This document shows positions 6,991-12,444 of a stretch of DNA of 12,444 nt, one piece after another; positions within the stretch are counted from its first letter, which is position 1; the number at the start of each line of letters is the position of its first letter. A program made the translations under genes and the position numbers. This stretch comes from JBBSQE01 sp038258095. GTDB lineage: Bacteria > Actinomycetota > Thermoleophilia > Solirubrobacterales > 70-9. Under the pieces are notes generated by a model, which searched no databases, was not told the DNA's origin, and saw nothing but the letters and a program-made list of their open reading frames with translations. Where the stretch lies: the NCBI GenBank assembly GCA_038258095.1, contig JBBSQE010000081.1, positions 1-12,444 of the forward strand, read 5' to 3'.

Positions 6991-8334
6991 CTATTCCGGC
7001 GCGGAAGTCGAAGCGATCGGAGAGGCCGCGCGCCCGATCCCCTCGTAGGTGAAGCCGGCGGCTCGCAGCGTTTCCGGGTCGAGGAAGTTCCGGCCGTCGA
7101 TCAGGAGCGGCCGTGCCATCCGCGAGGCCGCCTCCCCCCAGTCGATGTCTGCGAATTCGCTCCATTCGGTGACGAGGATCGCCGCATCGGCGCCATCGAG
7201 GGCCTCCAGGGCCGACGGCCGCATCTCGACATTTGGCATCTCGAGCTGGGCCCGGCTCGCTGCGACGGGATCAAAGGCGGTCACAAAGGCGCCCTCACCG
7301 TCGAGGCGCCCCGCGAGAACCAGGCTGGACGCCCCGCGCATGTCGTCGGTGTTCGGCTTAAAGGCGAGGCCTAGCAGGCAAACCCGCTTGCCCGCGAGGG
7401 GTCCTAGGTACGTCTCCAGCTTCTTGATCACCCGGCGCTTCTGAAGCTCGTTGACCTCGATGACGGAGTTCAGCAATTGGAAGTGATACCCCGAGTTCGC
7501 GGCGAGCTGCTTGAGCGCCGAGACATCCTTGCTGAAGCACGATCCACCCCACCCGAGGCCGGCCTGCAGGAATCGTGGGCCGATCCGGTCGTCCAGGCCG
7601 ATGCCGTGGGAGACGTCGGTGACATCGGCGCCGACCTCCTCGCAGACGTTCGCGATCTCATTGATGAAGGAGATCTTGGCGGCGAGGAAGGCGTTGGCCG
7701 CGAGCTTGATCATCTCGGCGCTGGTCACATCGGTGCGAACCAGCTCCCCTCCCAGAGGCCGGTACAGACGCTCGACGGCGTCCGCCCCTGCCTCCGCGCC
7801 CTCGCCGGCCCCGATGACGACTCGGTCGGGCCGCATGAAGTCGTCGACCGCAGTGCCCTCCTTGAGGAACTCGGGACACGAGACGTAGACGAGTTCGGGG
7901 TTGTCCCGCCTGATCGCGTCACCGGTGCCGGCGGGCACGGTGCTCTTCATGATCAGGACCCGATCTCCAACCGGGCCAAGTTCCTGCACCGCAGCCTGGA
8001 CCCGTGAGAGATCCGCGTCTCCGGAGACCGTCGGCGGCGTGTCGACGCAGATGAACAGCAGGCGCGCCCGGTCGAGCACGTCTGCCATCTCCGTGGTGAA
8101 CGTGATGCGCTCGGCATTCTTGGCAACCAACTCGGGGAGCCCCGGCTCATGGATCGTCAACTCGCCGCGCGAGAGGGCCTCGACCTTGTCGGGCAGGATG
8201 TCGCGGGCGATGACGTCATGGCCGAGCTCGGCGAAGCAGGCGGCCGTGACCAGGCCGACCCATCCGACACCGATGACCCCGATCGGCTCGCGCTCGACCC
8301 CGTCCGCCGCGTCAGACTCCTCGAACCCGCTCAC
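6991..8334 (-). CDS. UDP-glucose 6-dehydrogenase
   Basis: A 447-residue enzyme that oxidises UDP-glucose to UDP-glucuronate with two NAD+. The NAD-binding loop GVGWVGLVT is at 22-30. The family blocks are ICVDTPP (95-101), MKSTVPAGT (129-137), CPEFLKEGTAV (153-163) and EMIKLAANAFLAAKISFINE (207-226) with K210. The catalytic cysteine C266 lies in GWGGSCFSKD (261-270), followed by LGLAFKPNTDDMR (321-333) and IDGRN (412-416). The GGSCFSKD form rather than GGxCFPKD is common in this group. All catalytic residues seem present and the length is normal. UDP-glucuronate is a precursor of acidic surface polysaccharides. The GTG start overlaps the LCP gene stop in GTGA, with AGGGG nine bases before it. 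Related UDP-sugar dehydrogenases act on N-acetyl-sugars, but the overall fit is best to the glucose enzyme. Confidence 0.94.
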   Translation of the reverse strand: MSGFEESDAADGVEREPIGVIGVGWVGLVTAACFAELGHDVIARDILPDKVEALSRGELTIHEPGLPELVAKNAERITFTTEMADVLDRARLLFICVDTPPTVSGDADLSRVQAAVQELGPVGDRVLIMKSTVPAGTGDAIRRDNPELVYVSCPEFLKEGTAVDDFMRPDRVVIGAGEGAEAGADAVERLYRPLGGELVRTDVTSAEMIKLAANAFLAAKISFINEIANVCEEVGADVTDVSHGIGLDDRIGPRFLQAGLGWGGSCFSKDVSALKQLAANSGYHFQLLNSVIEVNELQKRRVIKKLETYLGPLAGKRVCLLGLAFKPNTDDMRGASSLVLAGRLDGEGAFVTAFDPVAASRAQLEMPNVEMRPSALEALDGADAAILVTEWSEFADIDWGEAASRMARPLLIDGRNFLDPETLRAAGFTYEGIGRAASPIASTSAPE

Positions 8335-10574
8335 TGCTTCTTGCCCCTGGGTCTGGCCTTCTCCTTCGGCACGACCACCTTCATGGATCGGACCATGCCG
8401 AGCATCTGGTCATTCGTGAGCGTCTGCAGGAGATCGTTGGAGAGCCAGTAGCTGTTGTCGCCGTCGTGCCAGGAGATCATCCGCACACGATCGCCGTCCA
8501 GGAAGATGTCGCAGTCGAGCTTCCCGATCTTGCGGGATTCGCTCGGGTCGTTGAGGGCCGGCGGATCTTGCCAGGCATGGAGCCCCTGCACACCGAAGTA
8601 GTGCGTGCCGTCGGAGGCGAACTGGGCAAGCACGGTCTTGTAGGCCCCGTAGACGTTGTCGTCGTCGTCCGTCAGGTGGTAGACGCGGGGGTTCGTCGAG
8701 AAGGGCTCGCCATCGTCGTACTCGGAGCCGGGCGGTATGCGGGTCGGGTAGTAGATCGGGAAGTCCGTTGACGCGTGGCGGGCGGCCCTCTGGGCCTCCT
8801 CGAGGCCGGCGCTGCTCGCGTCGACCAGGCCGTCCGACGCCGAGGTCGGCGTCGGCGGCGCCTTCTCCTTGGGGGGCTTCTTCTTCTTCGGCTTCGCTCC
8901 ACCCTGCCCTCCGGCTGACCCCTTCGCACGGGCCGGGGCGCTCGAGCCCCGCTGGTAGAGGGACCCTCGCGGACCGCCGCTCGCCTCGCCACGGAGGAAT
9001 TGCTGGATCGCGTCAGAGATGTCGCTGCGGGACGCGGTGACGTAGCTCGGCCCGAGCGTGGCGGGGAAATGGATCTCCTTGATCGGAGCACCGCGGGCTC
9101 CGATCATCAGCTTCAGCACGTCGATGATCGTGCTGGGCTCCTTGATGTCGGACTGCGTGTGAGACGTGAAGGCGTTGATGAGCTTGCTGCTGAGCCCAGT
9201 GGCCTCTTTCAGCAGCTCGGTCGGGGGAACGCGTTGGCGTGCCTCCCGGAGGAAGTCCTGCTGGCGGGCGGCGCGGACGAGGTCGGTGTCCGTATGCCGG
9301 TAGCGGACGTAGGCGAGCCCGTCTCTACCGCAGAGGCTCTGATAGCCCGGCTGGATGTTGATCTCCGAGTACTGATCTTCCGGGGGCACGCCCTCGTTCG
9401 AGTGGTAGTAGCGGCGGTCGACGTCGACATACACACAGTTGATGGTGTCGATGGCCTGGGCAAAGCCGAGAAAATCGACATTGACCAAGTGGTTGATCGG
9501 GATGCCGTTGGGAAGCTCGCGGCTCCTGGTGATCGACTTGATGGTCTTGACCGTCAGCTGCGGACCGCCGAGAGAGTAGGCGGCGTTGAACTTGTCGACG
9601 CCGTACCCGGGGATGTCCACCTTGAGGTCGCGCGGGATGTTGAGGATGGCGATCCGGTTCTGATCCGGGTCGATTCGCAGGAGGATCGTGGTGTCGGACA
9701 GGCCCCGGGCGCCGGCGGCCGCGTCGGCCGCCCGGATGTCGGATCCGATGATCAGGAACGTCTCGGGCTCCCCCGGCTCGACCTTCTTCAGCTGGCCCGC
9801 AATGCCCGGGATCGGCGTCAGGCGATTGAGAATGGTCGTCAGTCTCAGTACACCGATGGCGGTCGTCGCGCTGGCGAACGAGGCGATCACGATCATTGAC
9901 GCGGCGAAATACCGCAGCCACAGTCGCTTTCTCTTCGGCGGCGGCTCCGGATCACCCGATGCCGGCGGGCGCTTCGGCGCCCACGGGCGGCCGGTCTCGG
10001 TCGCCGCCGCAACGGCCTTCCTGGCCTCCTCCCGGCCCTCGCGGAGAACGACCGTCCTGTCGAGGGAGGGATCGGCCGATGGAGCGGGTGTGTCGGGTTG
10101 CTTTCCCGCATCGTCGCCCGCGTAAGGCTGATCGTCGGGCGCGTCGCCCGGCGAGTACTCGACGGTCTCACCCGGGTCGGCTGCCTGCGGAGCCGGTGTG
10201 GGCGGTGCGGCGGGGGCGGCGGGCTCTGCGGCCGCAACCGGCTCGGCGGGCTCCGATTCCTCGCCGCCCTCCTCCTCGGATCCTTCGTTCCCGGCACCGG
10301 ATTCATCGTTCCCCGCCGCAGCTTCCTCGGAAGGCGGCTCGTCCCCGGCCGCCCGCAGGGCCTCGGCAAACTCAGGTTCCAGCGCCGGGATGTCCTCCGT
10401 CAGGTCACCGCGGCTGATCTGATCGGGCGGGACGCCCTCGAAGTGCTCGTCGGTCGGCGGTCCCGACACATCGGCCTCGAGCGCGAACTGCTCCTCGGTC
10501 GATGGCTCGCGATTCGGCTCGTCGCCGGGCTCCGGCTCCTCCTGGTCGTGAGGTCGCTTCGGCTCGTCGGTCAT
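8331..10574 (-). CDS. LytR-CpsA-Psr (LCP) family cell-wall ligase with long acidic N-terminus and extra C-terminal domain
   Basis: A 747-residue single-pass membrane protein. Residues 1-215 are acidic, Pro/Ala/Glu-rich and probably disordered in the cytoplasm. A basic KRKR then leads into a membrane helix at about 217-246. The LCP domain follows (about 270-460) with SDTTILLRIDPDQNRIAILN (293-312), IPRDLKVDIP (313-322), DKFNAAYSLGG (327-337) and RYRHTDTDLVRAARQQDFL (424-442). These carry the arginine and aspartate residues that bind pyrophosphate-lipid substrates. C380 and C415 could form a disulfide outside the cell. LCP proteins transfer lipid-linked polymers (teichoic acid, arabinogalactan, capsule) onto peptidoglycan. 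After a Lys/Pro-rich linker (about 553-577), residues about 600-735 form a further globular-looking region I do not recognise. The protein is longer than a usual LCP. One base separates its ATG from the M20 gene; no strong Shine-Dalgarno is seen. Confidence 0.92.
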   Translation of the reverse strand: MTDEPKRPHDQEEPEPGDEPNREPSTEEQFALEADVSGPPTDEHFEGVPPDQISRGDLTEDIPALEPEFAEALRAAGDEPPSEEAAAGNDESGAGNEGSEEEGGEESEPAEPVAAAEPAAPAAPPTPAPQAADPGETVEYSPGDAPDDQPYAGDDAGKQPDTPAPSADPSLDRTVVLREGREEARKAVAAATETGRPWAPKRPPASGDPEPPPKRKRLWLRYFAASMIVIASFASATTAIGVLRLTTILNRLTPIPGIAGQLKKVEPGEPETFLIIGSDIRAADAAAGARGLSDTTILLRIDPDQNRIAILNIPRDLKVDIPGYGVDKFNAAYSLGGPQLTVKTIKSITRSRELPNGIPINHLVNVDFLGFAQAIDTINCVYVDVDRRYYHSNEGVPPEDQYSEINIQPGYQSLCGRDGLAYVRYRHTDTDLVRAARQQDFLREARQRVPPTELLKEATGLSSKLINAFTSHTQSDIKEPSTIIDVLKLMIGARGAPIKEIHFPATLGPSYVTASRSDISDAIQQFLRGEASGGPRGSLYQRGSSAPARAKGSAGGQGGAKPKKKKPPKEKAPPTPTSASDGLVDASSAGLEEAQRAARHASTDFPIYYPTRIPPGSEYDDGEPFSTNPRVYHLTDDDDNVYGAYKTVLAQFASDGTHYFGVQGLHAWQDPPALNDPSESRKIGKLDCDIFLDGDRVRMISWHDGDNSYWLSNDLLQTLTNDQMLGMVRSMKVVVPKEKARPRGKKQ

Positions 10575-10575
10575 C

Positions 10576-11661
10576 TCAGGCGCCCATCTTCGCCGGAAGA
10601 GCCTGCAGGAAGGTCGTCAAAGATTGGCCGTAGCGCTGGAGCGATGAAACGGAGACCCACTCCTCGGGGCCGTGGTGGCCGGCGCCCGTCGGCCCGAACT
10701 CCACAGCCGGCACCCCGACCCGAATGAAGGAGACCGCATCGGAGGCCCCGTCCCGCCCGACGCTCGTGGGCTCGCCCTCGACATGAATCGCGGTCGCCTC
10801 GCAAAGGGTCCTCACGAAGATCGAGTCCCTGTCGACCCGCACGGGAGGCCGGGTGAACGTCGCGAGCACCTCGGAGTCGGGCAGCCTCTCGACCTGCCGC
10901 AGCACCTCGGCTGGATCCTGGTCGGGTAGGTGTCGTATGTCGACGTCGATCACGCATCGATCCGGAACCTTGTTCAGTGCATCGCCGCCCCAGATCCTGC
11001 CGAGGTTGATGGAGGGACGGTCAAAGAGCTCAGAACTCTGCCGCGCAAACGGTAGCGACTCGATGCTTCGGAAAACATCGATCGCCTTCAGCACGGCATT
11101 GTCCCCGAGCCACGGGGTGGCCCCGTGAGCCGCCCGGCCGTTCACCGCCAGCCGCACGGCGAGGACGCCCTTGGCCTCGACGCCGATGTGCATGTCGGTC
11201 GGCTCGCCGGTGATCGCGAAGTCGCCGGTGAACCCCAGGTCGACGAGGTGGTCGGTCCCGCGATCCTCCTCGTCCTCCTGCTCCTCGTCGGCGACGACGG
11301 CGAGTCTCACCCGGACGTTGGACTGGTTTCGCATCTCGGCCGTGGTCACGAGCATCGCGGCGAGCGCGCCCTTCATGTCATAAGCGCCGCGGCCGTACAG
11401 GCGGTCACCCTCGATCCGCGGCTCGAACTGGTCCGCGTGCGCCGGGACGACGTCCAGGTGCCCGTGGAGGACGACCGTGGGCGCGTCCTCGGGCCCGACC
11501 TCAGCGAGCAGCACCGGGCGCTCGCGCGACACCTCCTCACGGGTCTGGATCTCTCGCGCCTCGAGCCACCCCTTCACGAAGCCGGCGCAGTTGCGGATCG
11601 CCTCCGGGCCGGAGGTGTCGTAGGCGATGAGTCGCTCCGCGAGCGCAATGGTCGGGTCCAT
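10576..11661 (-). CDS. M20-family metallopeptidase/deacylase (DapE/ArgE-like)
   Basis: A 361-residue zinc hydrolase of the M20 family (succinyl-diaminopimelate desuccinylase, acetylornithine deacetylase, carboxypeptidase G2). Expected ligands are visible: HGHLDVVP (66-73; H68 ligand, D70), RGAYDMKGA (91-99; bridging D95), ADEE (124-127; E126 general base, E127 ligand), GEPTD (152-156) and GHHGPEEW (328-335; H330 ligand). The lid/dimerisation insert includes NGRAAHGATPW (174-184). Length is normal. The true substrate is not decidable: DapE would supply diaminopimelate for peptidoglycan, matching the cell-wall operon, but the sequence fits general M20 peptidases as well. It is the first gene of the five-gene operon. 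The ATG at 11661 has no Shine-Dalgarno (CCCACTCCC precedes it), so a leaderless or very short leader transcript is possible. Confidence 0.9.
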   Translation of the reverse strand: MDPTIALAERLIAYDTSGPEAIRNCAGFVKGWLEAREIQTREEVSRERPVLLAEVGPEDAPTVVLHGHLDVVPAHADQFEPRIEGDRLYGRGAYDMKGALAAMLVTTAEMRNQSNVRVRLAVVADEEQEDEEDRGTDHLVDLGFTGDFAITGEPTDMHIGVEAKGVLAVRLAVNGRAAHGATPWLGDNAVLKAIDVFRSIESLPFARQSSELFDRPSINLGRIWGGDALNKVPDRCVIDVDIRHLPDQDPAEVLRQVERLPDSEVLATFTRPPVRVDRDSIFVRTLCEATAIHVEGEPTSVGRDGASDAVSFIRVGVPAVEFGPTGAGHHGPEEWVSVSSLQRYGQSLTTFLQALPAKMGA

Positions 11662-11698
11662 GGGAGTGGGACAGGCTATGAGAGTTCACCGCCACCGA

Positions 11699-11735
11699 TG
11701 TCACATTGCCCACCAACCTGGTGGGTGATGTGACA
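11699..11735. repeat. 37-base palindrome between atpC and the M20 gene
   Basis: Arms 11699-11715 and 11719-11735 are inverted repeats around a 3-base loop. Of 17 positions, 15 pair by Watson-Crick rules. The other two (11708/11726, 11707/11727) are G-T pairs on the plus strand, which would be G-U pairs in plus-strand RNA but A-C mismatches in minus-strand RNA. The outer half reads TGTCACAT and the inner half CCCACCA with its complement. It begins 15 bases after the atpC stop, so it may end the ATP synthase transcript, but neither side has a T-run. An operator or a dispersed palindromic repeat is equally possible. Confidence 0.75.
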
Positions 11736-11749
11736 CGGGTCGGTCGGGC

Positions 11750-12187
11750 TCAGGCGCTGCCGCCGCGCTCGCCGCCGGCGATCTCGAGGAAGGCCGCGGT
11801 GCGGTCCAGGTCCTTCTGAGCGGTCCGGGCGGCGGCGCTCCCCTCCTCGGCATCGGCGAGGCGCTGCTCGGCGTCGGAGTGCTGCTCTTGGAGCTTGCCG
11901 CTGTCCAGCTCCTCCTCGGACAGCGCCTCCTCGACCAGGATCTGGACCTTGTTGTTGAAGACCTGCATCATCCCGTGGGCCTGCGCGTAGCGCTCGGGCT
12001 CGGAGTCCCTGCTGTCGGTATAGAGGCGCAGCTCGGTCGGCTTCAGGGCCGCCAGGAGCGGCGCGTGGTTTGCGAGAACGCCGATCTCGCCCCGCATCGT
12101 CCGCGTCGAGACCTGGGCGACCTCGCCGCTCCAGACCTCGCCCTCCGGGGTGAGGACCTCGACCTCGAATGGGGTCTCGCCGGCCAA
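11750..12187 (-). CDS. atpC: F1F0 ATP synthase epsilon subunit
   Basis: A 145-residue epsilon subunit of the central stalk of ATP synthase, which couples rotation and can inhibit ATP hydrolysis. The N-terminal beta-sandwich carries the diagnostic FEVEVLTPEGEVWSGEV (7-23) and RGEIGVLANHAPLLAALKP (32-50). It is followed by the C-terminal helical hairpin rich in Glu, Ala and Gln (about 88-135). Length is normal to slightly long. The start is TTG at 12187, three bases after the atpD stop. AGAGGA lies seven bases upstream of it, within the last atpD codons, which supports this start. It is the last gene of the atp operon, since the next gene starts 88 bases away and has another function. Confidence 0.95.
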   Translation of the reverse strand: MAGETPFEVEVLTPEGEVWSGEVAQVSTRTMRGEIGVLANHAPLLAALKPTELRLYTDSRDSEPERYAQAHGMMQVFNNKVQILVEEALSEEELDSGKLQEQHSDAEQRLADAEEGSAAARTAQKDLDRTAAFLEIAGGERGGSA

Positions 12188-12190
12188 GGC

Positions 12191-12444
12191 CTAGTCCTCT
12201 GAGTCCTCGGAGTCGCTGTCGCCCGAGTCGTCAGAGCCCGGATCCTCGTCGCCGGCGTCATCGCCCGAGGCATCCTCGCTCGAGTCCTTCTCCTTCTTGG
12301 CCCCCTTGGCGCCGCCCGAGCCCTTGAGGCTGTCGAGGACCTGGTCGATTCCGCCCTGCATGAAGAACGCCGACTCCGGCACGTCGTCGTGCTCGCCGTC
12401 GATGACCTCGCGGAACCCGCGCACGGTCTCCTCGACCGGCACGA
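12191..12444 (-). CDS. atpD: F1F0 ATP synthase beta subunit, C-terminal end only, with an acidic tail
   Basis: The gene runs off the right edge; only the last 83 complete codons are seen. VPVEETVRGFREVIDGEHDD followed by PESAFFMQGGIDQVLDSL is the conserved C-terminus of the catalytic beta subunit. Ordinary beta subunits stop about here. This one continues for about 43 residues: a short Gly/Ala/Lys stretch (GSGGAKGAKKEK), then a run of Asp, Glu and Ser with 17 acidic residues in the last 33. There is no frameshift sign: the frame runs cleanly to a TAG three bases before the TTG of atpC, and the atpC ribosome-binding site is built from the last acidic codons. The identification is firm; the function of the tail is unknown. 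Confidence 0.93.
   Translation of the reverse strand, partial: VPVEETVRGFREVIDGEHDDVPESAFFMQGGIDQVLDSLKGSGGAKGAKKEKDSSEDASGDDAGDEDPGSDDSGDSDSEDSED
12199..12204 (-). promoter_or_regulatory. Shine-Dalgarno for atpC inside the atpD tail codons
   Basis: Minus-strand sequence TCAGAGGACTAGGCC precedes the TTG at 12187. The AGAGGA sits about seven bases before the start, lies within the Ser-Glu-Asp codons that end atpD, and supports TTG as the start. Confidence 0.5.

Noticed and set aside
6014..7165. Upstream extension of the isomerase frame, giving a 720-residue fusion
   Set aside because: The extra part is Arg/Gly/Pro-rich nonsense overlapping the true nucleotidyltransferase. The ATG at 6013 has a good Shine-Dalgarno and an ATGA overlap.
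11662..11698. Promoter for the M20-led operon
   Set aside because: The slightly AT-richer segment around 11676-11690 gives only weak -10 matches on the minus strand and no -35 at proper spacing.
11699..11735. Palindrome as a classic intrinsic terminator
   Set aside because: No T-run follows on either strand, and the stem is interrupted in the RNA of the strand that carries the genes. It is kept as a repeat or possible operator instead.

Overview
This is a GC-rich window with dense, mostly minus-strand coding. Acidic, Ala/Arg/Gly-rich proteins, frequent GTG/TTG starts and stop/start overlaps fit a high-GC actinobacterium. A Thermoleophilia-like lineage (Solirubrobacterales or Gaiellales) is my best guess, but that is inference from gene style and not a database match. 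Ten complete protein genes and one partial gene are supported. All are on the minus strand except one at 4030-5028. No stretch longer than about 300 bases lacks a gene.

Reading along the minus strand (from high to low coordinates), the window opens with the 3' end of an ATP synthase operon: the C-terminus of the F1 beta subunit, which carries a long acidic tail, then atpC for epsilon. An 88-base gap holding a striking 37-base palindrome separates this from a five-gene block (11661 down to 5003). The block encodes an M20 metallopeptidase, a large LytR-CpsA-Psr (LCP) protein, UDP-glucose 6-dehydrogenase, a sugar-1-phosphate nucleotidyltransferase and a bifunctional phosphoglucose/phosphomannose isomerase. 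Its junctions are +1, -4, 0 and -4 bases, so it is almost certainly one translationally coupled operon. Together the genes make activated sugars (UDP-glucuronate, and GDP-mannose or a related NDP-sugar) and attach a polymer to the cell wall. No glycosyltransferase or phosphomannomutase is present in the window.

A membrane PAP2-type phosphatase/transferase gene lies on the plus strand at 4030-5028. It runs tail-to-tail into the isomerase with a 26-base overlap and diverges from a second nucleotidyltransferase with a beta-helix tail (2892-3923). That gene is followed by a 22-base tandem repeat, comF, and then hpf (ribosome hibernation factor), which has its own clear promoter. An AMP-forming acyl-CoA synthetase follows, occupying the position downstream of hpf where secA is often found. 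Bases 1-136 hold no gene I can support.

Nothing here is clearly a new defence or mobile system. The features most worth a second look are the acidic tail on AtpD, the palindrome after atpC, the 22-base tandem repeat, and the extra cytoplasmic and C-terminal regions of the LCP protein.
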